Shown here piece after piece: positions 36,145 to 44,000 of a DNA stretch of 44,000 nucleotides. Below the pieces are notes generated by a model, which saw only the letters and a program-made list of their open reading frames with translations, did no database searches and had not been told where the DNA came from. Origin of the DNA: an uncultured Opitutales bacterium. GTDB lineage: Bacteria; Verrucomicrobiota; Verrucomicrobiia; Opitutales; Intestinicryptomonadaceae. The position numbers were made by a program, and so were the translations under genes. The stretch lies in NCBI GenBank assembly GCA_944389195.1, contig CALXLM010000029.1:1-44000 (forward strand), read 5' to 3'. Position 1 is the stretch's first letter. Every line of letters begins with the position of its first letter.

Positions 36145-38415
36145 ATGTTGAAAAAATTATTAATTGCAGTTGCCGCCATTTTTTGCGTCGAAGGGTTGTC
36201 GGCGGCGGGGGCCAAATGGATAAGTGTTTCGGAGGGGAATGCCGATGTTCCGAATACGTGGATTGCCTTTAGAAAAGATTTTAATTTGGAAAAAGTTCCC
36301 GATACGGAAAAAGTTATAATAGCGGCCGATTCCAAATATTGGTTGTGGATTAACGGAAAGCTTGCGGTTTTTGAGGGCGGTTTAAAACGCGGCCCCAATC
36401 CTTCGGACGGTTATTACGATGAAATAGACATAGCCCCGTTTTTAAAGTCGGGAGAAAATAAAATAGCGGTTCTTTTATGGTATTTCGGCAAGGACGGCTT
36501 TTCCCATAAGGGCAGCGGGAAGGCAGGATTGTTTTTTGAGTCGGAGGGAGAGACCGGATTGAAAAGTTCCGCCGATTGGCTTTCGAAAATACATCCCGGG
36601 TACGGAATGGCGGGTTATCCCGTTCCGAATTACCGTTTGTCGGAATCGAACATCAAGTTCGACGCCAACCGCGACATGCCCGGGTGGCAAACTGCGGACG
36701 CTGCCGAAAAATGGGGATTTAAAAAATCGAGGGAGTGCGGGGAATGGGGGTCTCCGCCGTGGAACGGCCATCAAAAGCGTCCCATTCCCATGTGGAAACT
36801 GCGGCAGGTCCGTTCCGCGGAGTTTGTTCGCGCGAAGGGCAAAGAATTTGACACCGTGACGGCGAAACTGCCTTATAACATGCAGATGACGCCGATTATA
36901 ACCGTAAACGATCCCGACGGGAACAGCCTTATCGGAATAAAAACGGACCACGTTAAAATAGCGGATATCTGGAACGTAAGGGCCGAATATGTCACAAAAA
37001 AGGGGAAACAGACTTACGAGTCTCTCGGGTGGATGAACGGTCACCACATAATCCTTGAGGTGCCGAGGAATGTGAAGGTGGAGCGCGTCGAATACCGGGA
37101 GTCCGGGTACGGAACGGAGCCTTCGGGAAAATTTTCTTGCGACGACCCGTTCTTTTCGGCGTTTTGGGAAAAGGCGCTTCGCACCCTCTATGTTAATATG
37201 CGCGACAATTATTTCGATTGTCCCGAACGCGAGCGCGCACAGTGGTGGGGAGACGTAGTTGTATTGATGGGCGAGAGCTTTTACACATATTCGGTTTCGT
37301 CGCACGCGCTCATGAGAAAGGGGATACGCGAGCTTGTCTCGTGGGCGAAACCCGACGGCGTGCTGTTTTCGCCCATACCGGGCAATTATTCTTCGGAATT
37401 ACCCGGGCAAATGCTGGCGAGCGTGGGCAGATACGGCTTTTGGAACTACTACATGAACACGGGCGATATCGACACCCTGAAGTTCGCATATCCTGCCGTG
37501 AAAAAATATCTCGGCCTTTGGAAGCTTGACGAAACCGGGCTTACCGCGCCGCGCAAAACGGGTTGGCCGTGGGGGGACTGGGGGACGAGCCTCGACAAGC
37601 GCCTGATTTTTGCCGCTTGGCATTACATTGCGCTTGATTCCGCGGCACTCATGGCGGACGAATTGGGCTTGGGCGAAGACGCCAAGGAATACCGACTTTC
37701 GATGGAAAAATTGAAGGCGGGCTTCAACAAATGCTGGAACGGCGCCGCATACAGGCATCCGGAATACAACGACGCAACCGACGACCGCGTCCAGGCTTTG
37801 GCGGTAATATCGGGAATAGCTGACAAATCCAAATACGAATCCATTTTCAAATTGTTTAAAACGCAGTTTTACGCCAGCCCGTATATGGAAAAATACGTAA
37901 TGGAGGCGCTTTTTTTGATGGGCAGGGGTGAATACGCGCTGGAAAGGGCGAAAAAGCGTTTCGCCAATATGGTGGAAAATAAAAATTATACCACGCTTTT
38001 TGAAAGGTGGGAAGTCGGCGGAGATTTGGGAGGTTCGGTGAACCATGCGTGGAGCGGCGGACCGCTGACTGTGATTGCGCAGTATCTGTGCGGATTGTAC
38101 CCGTTAGAGCCTGCATGGAAAACATTTAAGGTGGAGCCTTATCCGGCAAAATTTAAAAGGGCGTCGATAGAGGTTCCGAGCGTCGCCGGAAAGATAAAAT
38201 CGGCGTTTGTATGCGACGGCGGGCGTTTCCTTCTCGATTTGTCGGTGCCGCGCGGAACTGAGGCGGTTGTGGTTCTTCCGGCGTTTTGCTCGGGCAAAAA
38301 AATCTCCATAAACGGAAAGAGCGGATTGTCGGAGTTCGGCGCCGGGAAATTTGCAAACCCCAAAAAGACAACATTCAAGCTTCCAGCGGGCGAATATTCG
38401 ATAGTTGCGGAATGA
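36145..38415 (+). CDS. Secreted alpha-L-rhamnosidase-like protein, GH78 family
   Basis: From ATG 36145 (AAAAGGGG at 36133-36140) the protein is 756 residues, with a signal peptide (about 1-22). The N-terminal beta domains (25-325) include a carbohydrate-binding-like sheet (WIAFRKDFNL, WLWINGKLAVFEGG) seen in bacterial rhamnosidases. The (alpha/alpha)6 barrel carries DCPERERAQWWGD at 358-370, the GH78 motif with the general acid, then PGQMLASVGRYGFWNYYMNTGD and TLFERW...SVNHAWSGGPLTVIAQY near the end. The C-terminal domain (about 640-756) is a beta-sandwich. GH78 enzymes remove terminal L-rhamnose from plant or bacterial glycans. GH106 and other barrel families lack this motif set. It is the last gene of the hydrolase cluster. 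Confidence 0.78.
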   Translation: MLKKLLIAVAAIFCVEGLSAAGAKWISVSEGNADVPNTWIAFRKDFNLEKVPDTEKVIIAADSKYWLWINGKLAVFEGGLKRGPNPSDGYYDEIDIAPFLKSGENKIAVLLWYFGKDGFSHKGSGKAGLFFESEGETGLKSSADWLSKIHPGYGMAGYPVPNYRLSESNIKFDANRDMPGWQTADAAEKWGFKKSRECGEWGSPPWNGHQKRPIPMWKLRQVRSAEFVRAKGKEFDTVTAKLPYNMQMTPIITVNDPDGNSLIGIKTDHVKIADIWNVRAEYVTKKGKQTYESLGWMNGHHIILEVPRNVKVERVEYRESGYGTEPSGKFSCDDPFFSAFWEKALRTLYVNMRDNYFDCPERERAQWWGDVVVLMGESFYTYSVSSHALMRKGIRELVSWAKPDGVLFSPIPGNYSSELPGQMLASVGRYGFWNYYMNTGDIDTLKFAYPAVKKYLGLWKLDETGLTAPRKTGWPWGDWGTSLDKRLIFAAWHYIALDSAALMADELGLGEDAKEYRLSMEKLKAGFNKCWNGAAYRHPEYNDATDDRVQALAVISGIADKSKYESIFKLFKTQFYASPYMEKYVMEALFLMGRGEYALERAKKRFANMVENKNYTTLFERWEVGGDLGGSVNHAWSGGPLTVIAQYLCGLYPLEPAWKTFKVEPYPAKFKRASIEVPSVAGKIKSAFVCDGGRFLLDLSVPRGTEAVVVLPAFCSGKKISINGKSGLSEFGAGKFANPKKTTFKLPAGEYSIVAE

Positions 38416-38755
38416 ATCGCGGGGGATTTTGCCGCATAAAACCGCGCATTTGCAAAGAACGGCAAATGCAAAAATTGAAGGCGGTATTTTATATGCGGAC
38501 CATTGCTCCGCAAGGCAGGCTTTTGGGCCGCGCGCTCTCGGCCTGATTTTTGCTTTAAAAGCAAAAGTTCCGGTTAAAAAAATGTTTTAAGGAATCCGAA
38601 AAGTCGATTTTTTATAGTGATTTTTCGGTTATTTTAGGCGCGCGCTTTGTTGGGCGCGCTTTGGATAATCTGCCGTTTTTTTTATGGAATTTGTTGCATT
38701 TTGAAATTCGCAAACGTTTGGCCGGGCGTCGCCTTTGCGTAAATTTTTTTAAAAC
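38416..38755. other. Intergenic region after the hydrolase cluster
   Basis: About 340 bases with no supportable gene. It includes a small AT-rich palindrome TTTTGCTTT-A-AAAGCAAAA (about 38548-38566) and the candidate terminator at 38640-38662. Confidence 0.45.
38640..38662 (+). terminator. Candidate terminator of the hydrolase cluster
   Basis: GCGCGC (38640-38645) can pair with GCGCGC (38654-38659) around an 8-base loop, followed by only three T. It is weak and lies about 220 bases after the GH78 gene. Confidence 0.3.
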
Positions 38756-39223
38756 TTGAAATTAGGTTTGACTAAGAGAGTTATAAATGATTCAAAAAGT
38801 GGTCAAATTGATATTTTGAAAACGCTATTGGCAGGTATGCTTTTTGCGCTGTTGGGAATATTTTTACCCAATGGATCCACTCTTTGCGCCGTTGCCGAAA
38901 GTTCTGAAGACGGCGCTTCATCCGAAGTTTTTTCGATAGTTTTACCCGATAAAAGTTGCGAGATTTATTCGATTGCCCCGCTGATTCATTATACCGTACC
39001 GGATAAATTGCGCGGCAAAAGGCGCGGGGTGTCGAAATCGGAGTCGGTTTTCGCCCCGTTTTTTGCAGCGTGCGTTTTGAGCATTGCGTTGGCCGGGCTG
39101 TTTTACGCGAAATTTTTTGTTTCCGCCAGTGCGCGCCTTTGCGCGGCGCCGTCTTATTTGGCGTTTGTTTTGTCGGGTCCGGGGGCGCAGCCGGGCCGCA
39201 GGATTTTTGCGCTGCTTATCTGA
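38756..39223 (+). CDS. Small putative membrane protein of unknown function
   Basis: I do not recognise this protein (155 residues from a TTG at 38756, or 128 from ATG 38837). It has a hydrophobic N-terminal segment (LLAGMLFALLGIFLP), a polar stretch of about 55 residues, and a second hydrophobic segment (FFAACVLSIALAGLFYAKFFV) with a short hydrophobic tail. Third codon positions are GC-rich, like the neighbouring genes, which is why I keep it. There is no convincing ribosome binding site. It lies 93 bases before secA and might be cotranscribed. Confidence 0.42.
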   Translation: MKLGLTKRVINDSKSGQIDILKTLLAGMLFALLGIFLPNGSTLCAVAESSEDGASSEVFSIVLPDKSCEIYSIAPLIHYTVPDKLRGKRRGVSKSESVFAPFFAACVLSIALAGLFYAKFFVSASARLCAAPSYLAFVLSGPGAQPGRRIFALLI

Positions 39224-39316
39224 TTGCCTAAAAATGTCTGTTTTCGTCTGCTTCGGCGGACGTCACCGGCATGATGCGGGGCGAATGCGCCCGCTTAACG
39301 GACAACGGTAAAAGAA

Positions 39317-42082
39317 ATGGCAAATGCAGCATCGCTGTTTGCGCGGTTGAAAAATAGAAATTTTCTCCGCAAGACGGCAAAAATAATACAACTTATAGAA
39401 AAGTTTGAGGTTAGCTACGCGGATTTTGGAGAGGACGACTTCCGCAAAAAGACCCTTGAACTTAGGCGGCGCGTTTTAAGCGGCGAAAACATTCGGAAGA
39501 TTATACCCGAATCTTTTGCGCTTGTGCGTTCGGCCGCGCGCATGCTTTTGGGAAGGCAGATTTCCGTCTGCGGGCAGGATTTCAAGTGGGATATGGTACA
39601 TTACCGCGTTCAACTTCAGGCTGGAATCGCGCTTTCGCACAATATGGTAGGCGAGATAGCCACCGGCGAAGGCAAAACTCTCATAGCAACTCTTCCCTTG
39701 TATCTTTATTCGCTTTTCGGCAAGGGGTGCCATATAGCGACCGTCAACGAATATCTGGCCCGGCGCGATTGCGAGTGGATGCGGCCGCTATATTCGCTGC
39801 TTGGATTGACTTGCGCGTGCGTCTATTCGGGGCAGCGCCCGTCCGAAAAGAGGGCGGCGTATGCCGCAGACATAACCTATGGCACTGCTTCCGAATTCGG
39901 CTTCGACTACCTGCGCGACAATTCCGTCACGGCGTCTCCCGGAGAAAAGGTTCAAAGGGGTTTTTTCTTCTGCTTGGTTGACGAAGCTGATTCTATATTG
40001 GCGGACGAAGCCCGCACGCCGCTGATTATTTCGGGAGCGGACACTGCGGGCGGGGAGAACCCTTACGGCGGGGTTTTGAAGGGGGTTAGGAATCTTGTGT
40101 CGGCCCAGAACAGGCTATGCGGCGCGTTGGCTGCGGAAGTGTTTGAGAAGCTCGGCAAAAAAGGCGAACCGGAAGTTTCGGACATAGAAAAATTGATTCA
40201 GGTAAGGGCGGGTGCGCCGCGCAATAAAATCCTGAAGCGCATTTTAAAAATGGGCGTAGCAAACGTTGCTCTTGAAAAAATGCAAACCGGACTCGCCACG
40301 AATTTTGGGGAGTGCGCCAGGCATAAACTGATTGAAAAACTCTACTATTGCGTCGATGAAAAGACAAACACGGTATCCCTGACCCGCAAAGGCCGCGAAT
40401 TTTTAAACCCCGGCAATCCGGACGCGTTTACATTTCCCGATACTGAAAGCGAACTGCTGGCGGTGGAAACTGCGGCGGACATTTCCGGCCCGGAAAAATT
40501 GCGGAGAAAGTCTGAGATTTCGGCAAAAGCCCTTGAAACGGCCGGCAGGCTCCGGGCTGTTTCCCAGCTGCTTAGGGCCTTTTCCCTTTACGAGCGGGAC
40601 GTCGATTACATAGTGCGCGGCGGGCGCGTCGAAATAATAGATCCGAACACGGGAAGGGTGATGCCCGGCCGCAGGTGGAGCGACGGCCTGCACCAGGCTG
40701 TCGAGGCCAAAGAGGGGCTTGAAATCGAAGCCGAAAACGCGACTTACGCTACGATTTCAATACAGAATTATTTTAGAATGTATTCAAGGCTGTCGGGCAT
40801 GACCGGAACCGCCACGGAACTTTCCGACGAGTTTTTGCAAACCTATAAAATGGGCGTAATGGAAATTCCCCCGAATAGGCCTTGCCGCAGGCGGGACGAG
40901 CCCGATTTGATATTTTTGACTCGCGCGGAGAAATACGCGCGGATAGTTGAGATGGCAAAATCTTTAAGCGTTTCCGGACGGCCGGTCCTCATAGGGACGG
41001 GAAGCGTGGAAGAGTCGGAAACGCTCTCGAGAATGCTTAAAATGAGGGGAATACGGCACAACCTTCTCAATGCCAAAAATGACGCCCGCGAAGCCGCCCT
41101 TGTGGCGCAGGCGGGCGGGCGGGGCATGGTCACTGTCGCAACCAATATGGCCGGGCGTGGAACCGACATAAAACTCGCCGAAGGCGTCAACGAATTGGGC
41201 GGGCTTTTTATAATATCTTCGGAGCATAATTATTCCCGGCGCATAGACCGCCAGCTAATGGGAAGGTGCGCCCGCCAAGGCGACAACGGACAAACCCAGT
41301 TTGTGGTGAGCCTTGAAGACGAGTTTTTGCGAAGGCACGCTGACGTGTCTCCGTTTCAAAACGCCATAAAATCAAAACACAGGGCGGGCGTTCCATTTTC
41401 CCATCCGCTTTTCGGGAGAATAATAAGGCGCACTCAGGACAAATTGGAGGGCGACTATTCCGCTGAGCGCAAAAACCTTTTGAAGTTCGACAATCCCGCA
41501 AACAGGCAAAGAGGGGTCGCCTATGCCTTGCGCGACGAAATTTTGTCGGCTTCCATCGACGCAGTTTATTCGTCGGCGGCGCGGGAAATTGCGGAATATT
41601 GCATCAAAACCGCGCTTCCTTCCGAAGATTGCGAAGTTTCGGAGGGGCATATTTCCCAACTTGAAGATGAGCTTGGGCGGTTTTTCGGAAGGCGGAATTG
41701 GCTGTTGCGCTTCGAAGAAGGGCGGAGGGGCGAGATTGTTGAGAGGATTGAAGATGGGATTATGGAGTCTTTCAAACAGGTTTTCGGCGCTGCCGGAGCC
41801 GAAAATGGGGAAAGGGCGAAACGCATGGCCGCTTTAAGCGCATTCGACAGGGCGTGGCGGGACCACATAGCGCGCCTTGAAGAGTTGCGCGAAGCCGTAT
41901 ATCTGCGCGGATACGCCCAAAAAGATCCGTACTGCGAATTTGAAAAAGAGGCCTTCGAATCGTTTAGGGATTTCTTTCGGGGATTTAGGGAGGCGCTTTT
42001 TGGCGGTCTATCCGGTTTCTCCGTATCCGGAATTTCTCCGGGTGCAGCGGTGAAAAGCGGATACCGCGCGATAACGGCTTAG
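39317..42082 (+). CDS. Divergent SecA-like preprotein translocase ATPase
   Basis: SecA drives protein export through SecYEG using ATP. This 921-residue protein has the whole motor: GEIATGEGKTLIAT (Walker A, lysine 120), LVDEADSILADEARTPLIISG (DEAD box, about 220), MTGTATELSDEF, VATNMAGRGTDIKLAEGV and RQGDNGQTQFVVSLEDEF, plus the scaffold WRDHIARLEELREAVYLRGYAQKDP. Several blocks differ from housekeeping SecA. The Q-motif is LQAGIALSHNM rather than the usual VQLIGG form, the helicase block is SSEHNYSRRIDRQLMGRCARQGD rather than [23 protein letters not shown], and the zinc-binding C-terminal tail is missing. It may be a SecA2-type paralogue or a lineage-specific sole SecA. I therefore give no gene symbol. 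A small membrane protein is encoded upstream, and no accessory Sec gene is seen. Confidence 0.85.
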   Translation: MANAASLFARLKNRNFLRKTAKIIQLIEKFEVSYADFGEDDFRKKTLELRRRVLSGENIRKIIPESFALVRSAARMLLGRQISVCGQDFKWDMVHYRVQLQAGIALSHNMVGEIATGEGKTLIATLPLYLYSLFGKGCHIATVNEYLARRDCEWMRPLYSLLGLTCACVYSGQRPSEKRAAYAADITYGTASEFGFDYLRDNSVTASPGEKVQRGFFFCLVDEADSILADEARTPLIISGADTAGGENPYGGVLKGVRNLVSAQNRLCGALAAEVFEKLGKKGEPEVSDIEKLIQVRAGAPRNKILKRILKMGVANVALEKMQTGLATNFGECARHKLIEKLYYCVDEKTNTVSLTRKGREFLNPGNPDAFTFPDTESELLAVETAADISGPEKLRRKSEISAKALETAGRLRAVSQLLRAFSLYERDVDYIVRGGRVEIIDPNTGRVMPGRRWSDGLHQAVEAKEGLEIEAENATYATISIQNYFRMYSRLSGMTGTATELSDEFLQTYKMGVMEIPPNRPCRRRDEPDLIFLTRAEKYARIVEMAKSLSVSGRPVLIGTGSVEESETLSRMLKMRGIRHNLLNAKNDAREAALVAQAGGRGMVTVATNMAGRGTDIKLAEGVNELGGLFIISSEHNYSRRIDRQLMGRCARQGDNGQTQFVVSLEDEFLRRHADVSPFQNAIKSKHRAGVPFSHPLFGRIIRRTQDKLEGDYSAERKNLLKFDNPANRQRGVAYALRDEILSASIDAVYSSAAREIAEYCIKTALPSEDCEVSEGHISQLEDELGRFFGRRNWLLRFEEGRRGEIVERIEDGIMESFKQVFGAAGAENGERAKRMAALSAFDRAWRDHIARLEELREAVYLRGYAQKDPYCEFEKEAFESFRDFFRGFREALFGGLSGFSVSGISPGAAVKSGYRAITA

Positions 42083-42140
42083 TTTTTTGGGTATGGGACT
42101 AAATTTTTAACAACGTTAAAACAAAAAAAAGGATAAAAAC

Positions 42141-42326
42141 ATGTTTCTGACATCGGCAGCAGTTCCGTTAAACATGTCGTTTCCGCAAATGCTTTCTTTT
42201 TGCGGAATCGGCTTTTTGGTAGTCATGATAGTATTGGCGCTTCTGAGCGTCTTTACCGCGTTTGTGGGAGGGGTTTTCTCCTCCTTGGACAAAAGGCGGC
42301 AATCCGGGCAGGACCGCGCAAATTGA
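42141..42326 (+). CDS. Na+-pumping decarboxylase gamma-like subunit (OadG family)
   Basis: This 61-residue protein has one membrane helix (about 17-45, LSFCGIGFLVVMIVLALLSVF) and a short charged C-terminus. The size, topology and position directly before the beta subunit fit the gamma subunit of oxaloacetate/methylmalonyl-CoA-type decarboxylases, which holds the complex together at the membrane. AAAGGATAA precedes the ATG. Sequence alone is too short for certainty. Confidence 0.7.
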   Translation: MFLTSAAVPLNMSFPQMLSFCGIGFLVVMIVLALLSVFTAFVGGVFSSLDKRRQSGQDRAN

Positions 42327-42345
42327 AGAACAGGAGGCTTGTAAT

Positions 42346-43941
42346 ATGATAAACAGTCTGTGCGATTTGTTCATGGGAACGGGGTTTCTGTACGTCGATT
42401 GGCGTATGGTCGTAATGTGGGGCGTGGTTCTCGTATTGTTTTATCTTGCCGTTTACAAGGGCTTCGAACCGCTTCTTCTGATTCCGATTGCGTTCGGAGC
42501 GCTACTTGCGAACCTTCCGACGGAGGGCGTCGTAAACAAGCCGGCCGGAGCGGTGATATCTCCGGCGGCCGCGACGGTTAAGCAGGTTTTTGTTTCAAAC
42601 GGCGACGCCGTGTTTGTCCCGAGAGTGGTAAAACAGTTGCCTAAAACCGTTTCGGACATAATAGGCGGCGGAGACATTTCCGCAGCCGAGGCGCAGCGGC
42701 GCGTCGCCGAATATTTTAAATTTGTCGCCGATATTACTTCGCCCGAAGGACGTGGGGACGTGTTTAAAAAAGCCAAGGGAATCCCTGATTTGTTGGCGAT
42801 AATCTCCCCGGCAACGGAAACGCCGAAAACGGCCGCAGCTGCGGCAGATGCGTCGGCAAAGTTCACGGTCGAATTTAAGGGGCGCAAGCTCGAACTTAAG
42901 GGCGAGGACATTCTGGTTTGGGCTTCGGCTTCCGGAAATGTTTCGGGGATTTTTGCCAAAGCCGGAGAGAGGGTTGAAAACGGCGAAAGCATCTTGGACG
43001 TTTACAGCCCGCGCACGGGAGGCTTGTATTATTACCTTCAAATGGGCGTTCTTCTGGAGATATTCCCCCCGCTTATTTTCCTCGGCGTGGGTGCGCTTAC
43101 CGACTTCGGCCCGCTTATTGCAAACCCGAAAACTCTCATATTGGGCGGGGCGGCGCAGTTTGGGGTTTTCATGACGTTTATAGGCGCGGCGTTTTTGAAT
43201 TTTACCACGCCCGAAGCCGCGTCAATCGGCATTATCGGCGGAGCGGACGGACCGACCTCCATATTCATTACGAACAAGCTCGCCCCCGACCTGCTCGCCC
43301 CCATTGCGGTGGCGGCGTATAGCTATATGGCGCTTGTTCCGATTATACAGCCGCCGATTATGCGCCTGTTGACGACGGAGTCCGAAAGAAAAATAAGAAT
43401 GAAGAGCATGCGCAAAATAGGGAAACTCGAAAAGCTGATATTTGCGCTGATAGTGACGGTATTTTGCATACTTTTGGTTCCGGACGTTTCGGCTCTTGTC
43501 GGAATGCTTATGCTCGGAAATTTCCTGAGGGAGTGCGGGGTTTGCGAAAGGCTGAGCAAGGCGGCGCAAAACGAGCTTATAAACGTCACCACGATTTTTC
43601 TCGGAACGTCTGTGGGCATCACGATGACGGGCGACAGATTCATAAGGGTTGAAACGCTTTCGATACTCGCTTTAGGCGTTGTTGCGTTCGGATTTTCCAC
43701 GGCCGCAGGCGTTGTGATGGCAAAGTTCATGAATCTGTTCCTCAAGGACAAAATAAATCCGCTGATAGGTTCCGCGGGGGTTTCGGCGGTTCCGATGGCC
43801 GCGCGCGTTTCGCAAATCGAAGGTCAGAAGGCCGACCCGTCGAATTTTCTGCTTATGCACGCCATGGGGCCGAATGTCGCCGGCGTCATAGGCACGGCTC
43901 TCGTAGCAGGATATTTTATAGCGACCATATCGGCAAAATAA
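42346..43941 (+). CDS. Na+-translocating decarboxylase beta subunit with an inserted domain
   Basis: This membrane subunit couples decarboxylation of carboxybiotin to Na+ export. ATG 42346 follows AGGAGG (42332-42337) and gives 531 residues, against about 375-435 for the family. Core motifs are intact: EPLLLIPIAFGALLANLP (41-58), LTDFGPLIANP (251-261), IGIIGGADGPTSIF (294-307) with the essential aspartate, SAVPMAARVSQ and MHAMGPNVAGVIGTA. The extra length is an insertion at about 62-225 between the first helices and the rest. Its two ends (66-90 and about 186-220, the latter with ASGNVSGIFAKAGERVENGESILDV) resemble the two halves of a biotinyl domain, without an MKM biotinylation motif. Its substrate class (oxaloacetate, methylmalonyl-CoA, glutaconyl-CoA or malonate) depends on an alpha subunit that is not in the window. 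Confidence 0.9.
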   Translation: MINSLCDLFMGTGFLYVDWRMVVMWGVVLVLFYLAVYKGFEPLLLIPIAFGALLANLPTEGVVNKPAGAVISPAAATVKQVFVSNGDAVFVPRVVKQLPKTVSDIIGGGDISAAEAQRRVAEYFKFVADITSPEGRGDVFKKAKGIPDLLAIISPATETPKTAAAAADASAKFTVEFKGRKLELKGEDILVWASASGNVSGIFAKAGERVENGESILDVYSPRTGGLYYYLQMGVLLEIFPPLIFLGVGALTDFGPLIANPKTLILGGAAQFGVFMTFIGAAFLNFTTPEAASIGIIGGADGPTSIFITNKLAPDLLAPIAVAAYSYMALVPIIQPPIMRLLTTESERKIRMKSMRKIGKLEKLIFALIVTVFCILLVPDVSALVGMLMLGNFLRECGVCERLSKAAQNELINVTTIFLGTSVGITMTGDRFIRVETLSILALGVVAFGFSTAAGVVMAKFMNLFLKDKINPLIGSAGVSAVPMAARVSQIEGQKADPSNFLLMHAMGPNVAGVIGTALVAGYFIATISAK

Positions 43942-43947
43942 CCTTGA

Positions 43948-43992
43948 CCCTCCCCGCGCGTCCCGAAATTTTGGCCGCGCGGGGAGGGCTTT
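43948..43992 (+). terminator. Terminator after the decarboxylase beta gene
   Basis: CCCTCCCCGCGCG (43948-43960) pairs perfectly over 13 bp with CGCGCGGGGAGGG (43976-43988), followed by a short CTTTG. The stem is very strong though the T run is poor. It suggests that the transcript ends here and an alpha subunit does not follow directly. Confidence 0.7.
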
Positions 43993-44000
43993 GAAAATAT

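Noticed and set aside
30864-38415. A complete Bacteroidetes-type polysaccharide utilisation locus
   Set aside because: There is no SusC/SusD pair, transporter or hybrid two-component regulator, only hydrolase-like genes.

Overview
The window looks like an origin-proximal piece of chromosome from an anaerobic, polysaccharide-degrading bacterium of the PVC group, most likely a Verrucomicrobiota (Opitutae-like) gut or sediment organism. This placement is an inference. It rests on a GreA fused behind a very long N-terminal region (a layout I know from Chlamydiae and Verrucomicrobia), on weak or absent Shine-Dalgarno sequences at many starts, on many secreted or lipoprotein glycoside hydrolases, and on fermentative redox and sodium-pump genes. 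There are two perfect 16-bp parS sites (2012-2027 and 4428-4443), the second inside mnmG, and a full atp operon nearby. That recalls the gid-atp neighbourhood of many replication origins. No oriC, dnaA, parA or parB is visible.

Layout. 1-1181: no gene, compositionally odd. 1182-3021 (+): comF and a Tat/lipoprotein metallo-beta-lactamase-fold protein. 3293-5221 (-): mnmG. 5846-7393 (+): GH20 hexosaminidase. 7974-14446 (+): atpBEFHAGDC with an H+-type c subunit. 14907-18967 (-): an exported protein of unknown function, an Rrf2 regulator and the long GreA. 19279-20643 (+): rsmB. 21198-27412 (+): a four-gene electron-transfer operon. 27387-30737 (+): surE with a decayed tandem copy of part of its 3' end, ilvB and a cyclophilin. 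30864-38415 (+): four exported putative glycoside hydrolases in a row. 38756-42082 (+): a small membrane protein and a divergent SecA. 42141-43941 (+): gamma-like and beta subunits of a Na+-pumping decarboxylase.

The most striking system is the operon at 21198-27412. It joins a HydC/NuoE-like protein, a HydB/NuoF-like NADH subunit, an 812-residue fusion of a NuoG/HydA-like iron-sulfur protein with an NfnA-like flavoprotein, and an NfnB-like NADP(H) subunit. No hydrogenase H-cluster is present. The simplest reading is a soluble flavin-based bifurcating or confurcating NADH/NADPH/ferredoxin transhydrogenase that merges HydBC and NfnAB modules. The second unusual item is the sodium-pump beta subunit, which carries an insert of about 165 residues with two halves resembling a biotinyl (barrel-sandwich) domain but no biotinylation motif.

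How the genes fit together (inference). The hydrolases supply sugars, fermentation yields reduced carriers, the transhydrogenase balances NADH, NADPH and ferredoxin, the decarboxylase would pump Na+, and ATP synthase appears H+-coupled.
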